Assembly: GCF_002419965.1 (NCBI RefSeq)
Contig: NZ_DIHC01000014.1
Coordinates: 383 to 6,209 of the forward strand
DNA from: Pseudomonas sp. UBA5706
Lineage (GTDB): Bacteria; Pseudomonadota; Gammaproteobacteria; Pseudomonadales; Pseudomonadaceae
Length of the DNA stretch: 5,827 nucleotides
Direction of reading: 5' to 3'
In this document: piece after piece, positions 1 to 5,746 of the stretch
Numbering within the stretch: the first letter of the stretch is position 1
Layout of the letters: every line of letters starts with the position of its first letter
The notes under the pieces: generated by a model
What the model was told of the DNA's origin: nothing
Databases searched by the model: none
Seen by the model: the letters and a program-made list of their open reading frames with translations, nothing else
Translations under genes and position numbers: made by a program

Positions 1-120
1 GCGTGGCTTGCCCGCGATCTGTCGGGCACCGGCAGCAAATCCTGAGCATGGGGTTTGTCTGGTTCAACCAAGGCGGCTGGTTTTACTACCGCTGCGCGGC
101 AGATCGCGGGCAAGCCACGC
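1..120. repeat. REPIN: two REP sequences in inverted orientation
   Basis: Bases 1-20 and 101-120 are perfect reverse complements (20 of 20). The pairing continues imperfectly through 21-28 against 93-100 (6 of 8), giving arms of 28 bases around a 64-base loop. The loop holds a small palindrome, tggtt-c-aacca, at 60-70. The right arm followed by 'tgctacag' resembles the Pseudomonas REP family 'cgcgggcaagcc...ctcctacag' as I remember it. Two REPs in this arrangement form a REPIN, an element mobilised by RAYT transposases encoded elsewhere in the genome. It lies downstream of the LysR-type gene and could fold in that gene's 3' RNA. The element reaches base 1, so its outer left end is probably cut off by the window. 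The inverted repeat is certain; the family name is recognition. Confidence 0.85.
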
Positions 121-131
121 TGCTACAGCCT

Positions 132-152
132 GCGGCCAGAAGCAGAGGCCGC
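132..152 (-). terminator. weak stem-loop after the LysR-type gene
   Basis: Bases 132-137 (gcggcc) pair with 147-152 (ggccgc) across a 9-base loop, just past the regulator's stop codon when read on the minus strand. No run of T follows on that strand, so this is not a convincing intrinsic terminator. It may act together with the adjacent REPIN to end or protect the transcript. Confidence 0.25.
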
Positions 153-157
153 GGACC

Positions 158-1063
158 TTACACCTGCCACTCCTTGCTCGCCTCGGTGAGCATTTCGTGG
201 ATCAGCACCCCAAAGCGCTGGCTCAACAGGCTCTGCGGTCGGTCGTCCGGCAGCAGTAAGTAGGTCGAGAAACGAATGGCCGGGCTGAACGGCCGGGTGT
301 CGATGCCCGTGTGCAGGTACTCCCGCGCTACCATCGGGCTGACGATGCTGACTCCCAAACCCAGCGCCACCAACGAGCAAACGGTCGCGGCGTAGGGTGT
401 TTCCAGATTCAACTTGCGGTACTCCTTATCCGCCGCGAAAGCCCGGTCCACGCGCGTGCGAGAGCCGTCGTTCTGTGACAGCGAAATGAATTCCTCGCCG
501 TATACATCTTCGGGCGTCACCTGAGCCAGGGCCGCGAGCCGATGGCCCTTGGGAAACACGCAAACCCCGGGAACATCGCAGATTCTTTGCGTGCGCACCC
601 CCGGCATTTGCTCGGCGACATAAGACGCCAGACCCAGGTGGCAGAATTGCGAGGCCGCCCAGTGCGCGACCATCGGCGAGTCGCTGGTATGGATCGAAAT
701 TGCCACGTCGGGGTTTTCCTGACGAAAACGCTGGATGACCCTCGGCAACACCGTCAGCGACAGCGATGGCACAGCCGCGATGCGCAACTGGCCGGTGCCG
801 CCACGACGAATGTTTTGTGCTGATCTTTCCAGACTCTGCAAACCGGTAAAGGCACGTTCCACATCGGCGAATAACGCCGCGCCTTCGTCAGTCGGCAACA
901 GGCGACCACCGATCCGCTCGAACAGTTTGAAGCCACTGCCGCGTTCCAGTTGCGCGATCAGGCGGCTGATGTTGGGTTGCGAGGTGTGCAACGACTCGGC
1001 TGCTGCGGTCATCGAGCCGCTCAGCATCACGGCGCGGAAGGCTTCGACTTGTTTAAAGTTCAT
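158..1063 (-). CDS. LysR-type transcriptional regulator, OccR/NocR-like
   Basis: This encodes a 301-residue LysR-type regulator, a normal length for the family. The winged helix-turn-helix occupies roughly residues 1-60, with the recognition helix around TSQPNISRLIAQLE (27-40). A linker helix (about 60-90) leads to the periplasmic-binding-protein-like effector domain (about 91-295). The N-terminus MNFKQVEAFRAVML...MTAAAE matches what I remember of OccR and NocR, the octopine and nopaline regulators (MNLRQVEAFRAVML), so an amino-acid-derived effector is plausible. An in-frame ATG at 1117 would add 18 residues, but those residues do not resemble the family, and a TATAAA-like -10 on the minus strand (1134-1129) would leave almost no leader for it. 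No clear Shine-Dalgarno sequence precedes either start. The gene is divergent from the transporter/lyase operon and probably activates it in response to the imported compound. Confidence 0.93.
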   Translation of the reverse strand: MNFKQVEAFRAVMLSGSMTAAAESLHTSQPNISRLIAQLERGSGFKLFERIGGRLLPTDEGAALFADVERAFTGLQSLERSAQNIRRGGTGQLRIAAVPSLSLTVLPRVIQRFRQENPDVAISIHTSDSPMVAHWAASQFCHLGLASYVAEQMPGVRTQRICDVPGVCVFPKGHRLAALAQVTPEDVYGEEFISLSQNDGSRTRVDRAFAADKEYRKLNLETPYAATVCSLVALGLGVSIVSPMVAREYLHTGIDTRPFSPAIRFSTYLLLPDDRPQSLLSQRFGVLIHEMLTEASKEWQV

Positions 1064-1222
1064 GGCAGGCCATATCAATTCGGTATGGGCGACCACTGTA
1101 TTGTCATTTGTTGGCATGAGCCAGAGGCTTTATAACAACTGTCGACATCGACGGTTCCGCACAGACGGCCGCGATGCCCAAGCGCCGGCCAATCGCCAAC
1201 CTCGCGCTGCAATTTCCGCTGT

Positions 1223-1237
1223 TTTCTGCCCTTGAAA
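1223..1237 (+). promoter_or_regulatory. candidate LysR box, TTTC-N7-GAAA
   Basis: The arms TTTC (1223-1226) and GAAA (1234-1237) are perfect inverted repeats around 7 bases. They contain the T-N11-A arrangement typical of LysR-type operators (T1224 and A1236). The right arm overlaps a TTGAAA that could serve as a -35 (1232-1237), although no good -10 follows at 16-18 bases. The site lies 55 bases upstream of the binding-protein start codon, a sensible place for an activator or effector-dependent site. Binding by the adjacent regulator is inferred. Confidence 0.4.
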
Positions 1238-1282
1238 TCGTTGCGTGGTGTCGTCTCGTGCGGCGCTGCGCTGGTAGTTACC

Positions 1283-1288
1283 AGGAGG
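1283..1288 (+). promoter_or_regulatory. ribosome binding site of the binding-protein gene
   Basis: A perfect AGGAGG lies four bases before the ATG at 1293. It is the strongest translation signal in the window and fixes the start of the first operon gene. Strong translation of the binding protein relative to the permeases is usual, because importers need it in excess. Confidence 0.8.
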
Positions 1289-1292
1289 CATC

Positions 1293-2138
1293 ATGTCGTA
1301 TTCGTTAAAAACCCTCGTTCGTACCGTGGCTCTCACATGCGTCTCGCTGGCTGGCCTGCCTCATGTAAACGCGGCTGACCTGCCGCCGGTCCCCGATGAC
1401 ATCAAGCAAGCCGGACAACTGCGCGCCGGCGTGCGTTGCGACCAGCCGCCTTACGGCTTTCAGGACGGCAATGGCGAGTTCGCCGGGGTCGAAGTCGAAA
1501 TGTCCAGGCAGATCGCCCTGTGGGCGCTGGGCTCCAAGGATAAAGTGACCTTCACCTGCGTAACCGCCGAGAACCGCGTGCCGCAGCTGCTGGGGCGCAA
1601 GGTCGATTTCCTCATCGCGACACTGGGCGTCACTCCGGAACGCCAGCGCGTTATCGACTTCACGGCGCCGTATCGCTGGGGTGCCAGCGACGTGGTGGTG
1701 AAGAAGGACAGCCCGATCAAATCGATCAAGGACCTCAACGGCAAGACCCTGGCCACCCTCAAGGGCTCGGTTCAGGCCAAGTGGTTCGAGGACCATATGC
1801 CCGAAGTCAAGACCCTGCGCATGAATAGCGCTGCGGACGCCTTGCAGACCTTCCGCCAGGGGCGCGCGGATGCTTACACCCATGACGCTGCGACGTTGGT
1901 GGTAGTGGCGGCCAACGACAGCGACGCACGCCTGATCAATGAACCGTTCCAGATATCCGATGCGGCCATTGGCGTGCGCAAGAACGACGAGGCGTTGCGT
2001 GACTACCTCAGTGCTGCGATAGCGAAGATGCACGAGGAGAAACTGTTCGGCGGCTGGGTGCGGCAGTACGTCCCGCAAAACATCCAGAGCTACTACCTGA
2101 GCGTGTTCGAGCAGGCCAAGCCTGCTGAAAAACTCTGA
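1293..2138 (+). CDS. periplasmic amino-acid-type ABC substrate-binding protein
   Basis: This 281-residue protein captures the ligand in the periplasm and delivers it to the two permeases. It belongs to the bacterial extracellular solute-binding family 3 (PAAT type). It has a Sec signal peptide: basic K6 and R10, a hydrophobic stretch at about 11-22, and cleavage after A27 or A28 (VNA-A-DLPP). The family core is clear: LRAGVRCDQPPYGF (43-56), the ENRVPQLL segment (93-100), and TPERQRVIDFTAPY (114-127), where R117 is expected to hold the ligand alpha-carboxylate. In YTHDAATL (195-202), D198 is expected to hold its alpha-amino group, so the ligand probably has an amino-acid-like head. The usual 'GFD' segment reads FAGVEVEM here. 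Two cysteines of the mature protein (C49, C89) fall on what should be neighbouring core strands and may form a disulfide. There is no lipobox, so it is soluble. First gene of the operon; the exact ligand cannot be read. Confidence 0.93.
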   Translation: MSYSLKTLVRTVALTCVSLAGLPHVNAADLPPVPDDIKQAGQLRAGVRCDQPPYGFQDGNGEFAGVEVEMSRQIALWALGSKDKVTFTCVTAENRVPQLLGRKVDFLIATLGVTPERQRVIDFTAPYRWGASDVVVKKDSPIKSIKDLNGKTLATLKGSVQAKWFEDHMPEVKTLRMNSAADALQTFRQGRADAYTHDAATLVVVAANDSDARLINEPFQISDAAIGVRKNDEALRDYLSAAIAKMHEEKLFGGWVRQYVPQNIQSYYLSVFEQAKPAEKL

Positions 2139-2150
2139 CCGGACGCCGTC

Positions 2151-2813
2151 ATGGATTTCGATTTCAACTACCTGCTGGCGCAATGGCCGGCGCTGCTCGC
2201 TGGCGTGCTGATGACGTTGCGGGTCTCGCTGCTGGCCATCGTGTTTTCGTTGATGATCGGTGTGCTCGGTGGGGCAGCACGGGTGATGAAGGTGCCGGTG
2301 CTGGCGCAGATCGTGACGCTGTACGTGGAACTGATCCGCAACACGCCGATTCTGGTGCAGCTTTTCTTCATCTTCTATGGCCTGCCAGCAATCGGTATCG
2401 AGCTGTCGTTGTTCTGGTCGGGGGTGTTCTGCCTGTCGCTGTGGGCCGGGGCGTATCAGGTGGAGAACATGCGCGGCGGGCTGGCAACGGTCGAGTACGG
2501 GATGCGCGAGGCGAGCATGGCCCTGAGCCTGAAACCCGGTCATTACTTTTGTTTGGTGGCGCTGCCAATAGCTTTTCGCACCAGTCTGCCGGCGGTGCTC
2601 AACACGGCGATTTCGCTGCTGAAGAACTCGTCGTACTTGCAGGCAATCGGCTTGGCTGAGCTGACATTCGTGGCGGTGGACCGGATTGCCACGGATTTCC
2701 GCGCCATCGAAATGTTCAGCGCGATTTGCGTGATGTACCTGGCACTGGTGGCGATTCTGTCGCTGTGCACCGGACGCCTCTCGGCCCACCTGCAACGTCC
2801 TTTCCGGCAGTGA
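2151..2813 (+). CDS. polar amino acid ABC transporter permease (first subunit)
   Basis: This 220-residue inner-membrane subunit is of the HisM/GltJ type and forms one half of the translocation path. Hydrophobic segments lie at about 15-42, 52-79, 84-103, 132-152 and 187-208, the usual five-helix layout. Family landmarks are ELIRNTPILVQLFF (60-73), GAYQVENMRGGL (100-111) and the cytoplasmic EAA loop that docks on the ATPase, starting at EASMALSL (120-127) and ending at LP (138-139). The glycine usual in this loop is replaced by S126, a mild deviation. The gene starts 12 bases after the binding-protein stop with only a weak ribosome site (ccgga, 2139-2143), so translational coupling is likely. 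It pairs with the different permease that follows, giving a heterodimeric channel. Confidence 0.94.
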   Translation: MDFDFNYLLAQWPALLAGVLMTLRVSLLAIVFSLMIGVLGGAARVMKVPVLAQIVTLYVELIRNTPILVQLFFIFYGLPAIGIELSLFWSGVFCLSLWAGAYQVENMRGGLATVEYGMREASMALSLKPGHYFCLVALPIAFRTSLPAVLNTAISLLKNSSYLQAIGLAELTFVAVDRIATDFRAIEMFSAICVMYLALVAILSLCTGRLSAHLQRPFRQ

Positions 2814-2820
2814 GGCTTCG

Positions 2821-3498
2821 ATGAATTTTCTGATCGAAAACTGGGGCTTCGTGCTCAAGGGCCTATGGATGACCCTGCGCCTGGCGCTGGTGATCCTGCT
2901 CTTCACCACGATCATCTCGGCGGTGTTCGGCGTGCTGGCGACCCTGAAAAATCGCCTGCTGTGGTGGACCATTCATGGCTACGTCGAGCTGTTTCGCTCG
3001 ATTCCGCTGATCGTCAACGTGTTCTTCATTTTCTTCGGTGCGCCGATGCTCGGTCTGGACCTCAGCCCGTTCGCGGCAGTGGTCACCGGCTTGACGCTGT
3101 GGGGCAGCGCCAACGGTATCGAAATCGTCCGCGGCGGGCTGGAGTCGGTCGCGCGTCACCAGTGGAAAAGCGCCTGGACCCTGGGGCTGCGCCCTTGGCA
3201 AATCTACCTGCATGTGATCGCGCCGCAGTCGATGCGGGCGATTCTCCCGGCGTACACCGGCCTTTTGACCATGCTGGTGCAAGCCACCTCGCTCGGAGCG
3301 CTGGTGGGGGTGGGCGAGTTCCTCAAGGTCGGCCAGATCATCGTCGAGCGCTCCACGGTGATGACCGGCGTCAGTCCGGCGTTCAGCGTCTATGGCCTGG
3401 TGCTGCTGGTGTACTTCGTCATCTGTTCATTGCTGAGCTGGCTCAGCCGTTATCTCGAACGTCGCCTGGGTCGCCCGGCGATGCGCGCAACTCGTTAA
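2821..3498 (+). CDS. polar amino acid ABC transporter permease (second subunit)
   Basis: This 225-residue inner-membrane permease is of the HisQ/GltK type and is the partner of the preceding one. Predicted membrane segments are at about 11-41, 55-75, 83-100, 147-165 and 186-207. Family landmarks are VELFRSIPLIVNVFFIFFG (55-73) and GIEIVRGGLESV (99-110). The EAA loop is present but degenerate: it reads QWKSAWTLGLRPWQ (114-127) and ends at AP (134-135), keeping the central glycine G122 while the acidic residue and alanines are changed. The two EAA loops therefore differ, as expected when two permeases contact one ATPase dimer. The ribosome site GAGG (2812-2815) overlaps the previous stop codon, leaving only 7 bases between the genes. 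The basic C-terminus is cytoplasmic. Confidence 0.94.
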   Translation: MNFLIENWGFVLKGLWMTLRLALVILLFTTIISAVFGVLATLKNRLLWWTIHGYVELFRSIPLIVNVFFIFFGAPMLGLDLSPFAAVVTGLTLWGSANGIEIVRGGLESVARHQWKSAWTLGLRPWQIYLHVIAPQSMRAILPAYTGLLTMLVQATSLGALVGVGEFLKVGQIIVERSTVMTGVSPAFSVYGLVLLVYFVICSLLSWLSRYLERRLGRPAMRATR

Positions 3499-3509
3499 GG
3501 GGTTTGATC

Positions 3510-5012
3510 ATGCAAGAGTCCAAAGTCAGTCGTCGCCTGAAGGAAACCACCGCCCCCGAGGTCAACGAGTACATCTATCGGCCGCGGCTGGAAGGTTTCG
3601 CCGACGGCTTTATCAATCTGGGTAACGTCAACAAGGCGCACATCGTGATGCTCGCCGAACAGGGCCTTATTCGCAGCGAGCACGCGACCGCCCTGGCCAA
3701 GGGCGTGCTAGACATGGAGTCCGCGGGTCCCGGCGCAGTGACTCTCGACCCGTCCCGCGAAGACGCCTACTTCAACTACGAAGCGCACTTGATCGAACAG
3801 ATCGGCACCGACGTCGGCGGCCGCCTGCACACCGGGCGCAGCCGGAACGATATCCTCGCCACCCTGGACCGCCTGCGTTGCCGCGAAGTGCTGATGAGCC
3901 TGATCGATGCATTGATCCAGACCCGCCAGACAGCATTGGACAACGCTGAGGTGTTCGCCGAAGTGGTGATGCCCGGCTACACCCATTTGCAACCGGCGCA
4001 ACCGATCACCTACGGTTATTACCTGTCGGCGGTGGAGCAGGCGCTGGAACGCGATTGCAAGCGCCTGACCCAGACCCTCGAATCGATGAACCAGTGCCCG
4101 CTGGGGGCGGCGGCTTTCGCTGGCACCCCGTTCGACATCGACCGGGCACGTACGGCAGAGCTGCTAGGCTTCGACGGTTATCTGGACAATGCGCTGGACG
4201 CCGTGGGCTCGCGGGATTTCATTCTGGAGAGTCTGTCGCACCTGAGCTTGCTGTCGGTGTTCTGGAGCCGTGTTGCCCAGGACTATTTCGTCTGGAGCAC
4301 CCACGAATTCAGTCTGATCGATTTCCCTGACAGCGTGGCGGCGACCTCCAGCATCATGCCGCAGAAGAAAAACCCCACGGTGCTGGAGTACCTCAAAGGC
4401 CGCACCGGGCATATCGTCGGCCTGCTGATGGCGGCCAGCGTCACGGTCAAGGGCAGTAACTTTTCGCACACCGGCGACGCCAATCGCGAGGGCACGCGCG
4501 GCTTTTGGGAAGCAGCGGAGGAGACCCAGCGCTGTCTGAAACTGCTGGAGCTGGTGTTGCGCACGGCCACTCCTAACGTGGAACTGGCGGTGCGTCGCGC
4601 GGGCGAAGACTTTTCCACCGCCACCGGCCTTGCCGACCTGATCGTGCGCGAGGCCGACCTGTCGTTCCGCGAGGCCCACCACATCGTCGGCGCGGCGGTG
4701 CGCATGGCGATGGACGCTGGATTGCCAGCACACCGCATTGACACTGACATGGTGGACGTCTGTGCGATGGAGCAGGTGGGGCATGCGCTGAACTTGCCTG
4801 CGCACAAGGTTCGCGAATGCCTGGACCCGACGGCGAACGTGCAGTCCCGCGATTCCGCTGGCGGCCCGGCATCGTCTTCGCTGCGCCCGAGTCTGCTGCG
4901 GGCCAATGCGAGGTTGCAGGTCGAGCGTGAGGCCAATCAAGCGCGACGTGACCGTTTGCTTGCGGCACAGGAGACATTGCAGGCCGCTATCCGCACGCAG
5001 GCCGGGTTATGA
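3510..5012 (+). CDS. argininosuccinate-lyase-like, fumarate-releasing C-N lyase
   Basis: This 500-residue cytoplasmic enzyme belongs to the fumarase/aspartase superfamily and would cleave an N-substituted aspartate to fumarate and an amine. Superfamily signatures are intact: HTGRSRND (107-114, succinyl binding by R112 and N113), GYTHLQPAQP (156-165, T158 and H159), and the mobile catalytic loop SSIMPQKKNP (280-289, general-base S281, plus K286 and N288). FREAHHIVG (386-394) marks the ArgH C-terminal domain. It is not a typical ArgH: housekeeping enzymes have about 460 residues and a WGGRF N-terminus, absent here. Their KKNPD and AYNKDMQEDKE segments, which hold the arginine side, read KKNPT (T290) and SHTGDANREGTRG (319-331). 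Length and positions of catalytic residues agree with EDDS lyase as I remember it. A helical tail rich in R, E and A covers about 466-500. Start: ATG at 3510 behind AAGGGG (3497-3502), 11 bases after the permease. True argininosuccinate lyase activity is possible but less likely. Confidence 0.9.
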   Translation: MQESKVSRRLKETTAPEVNEYIYRPRLEGFADGFINLGNVNKAHIVMLAEQGLIRSEHATALAKGVLDMESAGPGAVTLDPSREDAYFNYEAHLIEQIGTDVGGRLHTGRSRNDILATLDRLRCREVLMSLIDALIQTRQTALDNAEVFAEVVMPGYTHLQPAQPITYGYYLSAVEQALERDCKRLTQTLESMNQCPLGAAAFAGTPFDIDRARTAELLGFDGYLDNALDAVGSRDFILESLSHLSLLSVFWSRVAQDYFVWSTHEFSLIDFPDSVAATSSIMPQKKNPTVLEYLKGRTGHIVGLLMAASVTVKGSNFSHTGDANREGTRGFWEAAEETQRCLKLLELVLRTATPNVELAVRRAGEDFSTATGLADLIVREADLSFREAHHIVGAAVRMAMDAGLPAHRIDTDMVDVCAMEQVGHALNLPAHKVRECLDPTANVQSRDSAGGPASSSLRPSLLRANARLQVEREANQARRDRLLAAQETLQAAIRTQAGL

Positions 5013-5746
5013 ACATGCTGACCGTGCGTGGACTGCACAAGCGCTTCGGCGAGCACGAGGTGGTCAAGGGCGTCGATCTGGACGTGCGGCAGGGCGAGGT
5101 GGTGGTGATCATCGGCCCAAGCGGCTCTGGAAAGTCGACGTTCATTCGGTGCCTTAACAGCCTGGAAGTACCTTCGGCGGGCACGGTGGTGGTGGGAGCA
5201 GGTGACTCGGTCGACGCCGGCGATCGCAAGGCACTGGCGCGGTTGCGCGAGGACGTTGGCATGGTCTTTCAGGACTACACCCTGTTTCCGCACATGACGG
5301 TGATGGCGAACATGACCCTGGCGCCGATCAAGCTCAAACGCATGAGCAAGGCCGACGCCCAGGCCCACGCCCTGGCGCTGCTGGATCGGGTGGGCTTGCG
5401 GCACAAGGCCGACGGCTACCCCAGCGAATTATCAGGCGGCCAACAGCAGCGCGTGGCGATCGTCCGCGCCCTGGCGATGAAACCTCGACTGCTGTTGTTC
5501 GACGAACCGACCTCTGCCCTGGACCCTGAAACCGTCGGTGAGGTGCTCAACGTGATGAAAGGCCTCGCGGCCGAAGGCATGACCATGATCGTGGTGACAC
5601 ACGAAATGGGCTTCGCCCGTGAAGTAGCAGACCGCGTGGTGTTTTTCGAGGGTGGCAAAATCGTCGAAACCGGACCGCCGGCACATCTCTTCTCCACCCC
5701 GCAACACCCCCGAACCCGGCAATTTCTGCAAAGTGTTTTGCACTGA
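5009..5746 (+). CDS. polar amino acid ABC transporter ATP-binding protein
   Basis: This 245-residue ATPase of the HisP/GlnQ type powers the importer from the cytoplasmic side as a dimer. All nucleotide-binding elements are present: Walker A GPSGSGKST (36-44), Q-loop MVFQDYTLFPHMTV with Q88, signature LSGGQQQRVAIVRAL (141-155), Walker B LLLFDEP (161-167) with catalytic E166, D-loop SALD (169-172) and switch H198 in VVTHEMGF. The length is normal and no regulatory extension is visible. Its ATG overlaps the lyase stop as ATGA (5009-5012), which suggests translational coupling; an ATG two codons later (5015) is an alternative start. Possible weak ribosome site gcagg at 4997-5001. It is the last gene of the operon, so lyase and transporter levels are tied together. 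Confidence 0.96.
   Translation: MNMLTVRGLHKRFGEHEVVKGVDLDVRQGEVVVIIGPSGSGKSTFIRCLNSLEVPSAGTVVVGAGDSVDAGDRKALARLREDVGMVFQDYTLFPHMTVMANMTLAPIKLKRMSKADAQAHALALLDRVGLRHKADGYPSELSGGQQQRVAIVRALAMKPRLLLFDEPTSALDPETVGEVLNVMKGLAAEGMTMIVVTHEMGFAREVADRVVFFEGGKIVETGPPAHLFSTPQHPRTRQFLQSVLH

Larger units (their letters stand above)
1064..1292. promoter_or_regulatory. divergent intergenic control region
   Basis: These 229 bases separate the regulator from the operon it presumably controls. They hold a possible -10 for the regulator (TATAAA on the minus strand, 1134-1129, without a good -35), a palindrome tgtcgaca at 1140-1147, an ATA-N9-TAT dyad at 1072-1086 and the TTTC-N7-GAAA dyad at 1223-1237. I see no strong sigma-70 promoter or sigma-54 -24/-12 pair for the operon, which fits a promoter that depends on an activator. 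There is no sign of a small gene, riboswitch or tRNA. Confidence 0.6.

Noticed and set aside
3..263. Small plus-strand open frames across the left edge
   Set aside because: They run through the REPIN and the antisense of the regulator's 3' end and have no ribosome site or recognisable domain.
1064..1117. An 18-residue N-terminal extension of the regulator from the ATG at 1117
   Set aside because: The LysR/OccR-like sequence begins exactly at the ATG at 1063, the extension has no family counterpart, and a -10-like element sits too close to 1117.
1140..1147. The palindrome tgtcgaca as the main LysR operator
   Set aside because: It has only 8 symmetric bases with no symmetry beyond them and does not fit T-N11-A. 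Such short palindromes are common by chance in GC-rich DNA.
1305..2972. A 555-residue open frame on the minus strand opposite the binding protein and first permease
   Set aside because: It is antisense to two clearly recognisable genes and has a composition rich in H, R, Q and G typical of a GC-rich shadow frame. No domain or ribosome site supports it.
2865..3509. An open frame upstream of and continuous with the lyase, suggesting a 715-residue fusion
   Set aside because: The extra 215 codons lie wholly inside the second permease in another frame and show no family resemblance. The ATG at 3510 has a good ribosome site and fits the known lyase length.
4164..4940. Two overlapping minus-strand frames of over 200 residues opposite the lyase
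   Set aside because: They are shadows of the lyase reading frame; composition is biased and no domain is visible.
3510..5012. Naming the lyase gene argH, the housekeeping arginine biosynthesis gene
   Set aside because: It lacks the ArgH N-terminal signature and the arginine-side binding segment, is longer than ArgH, and sits in a transporter operon. A separate argH is expected elsewhere in a Pseudomonas genome.
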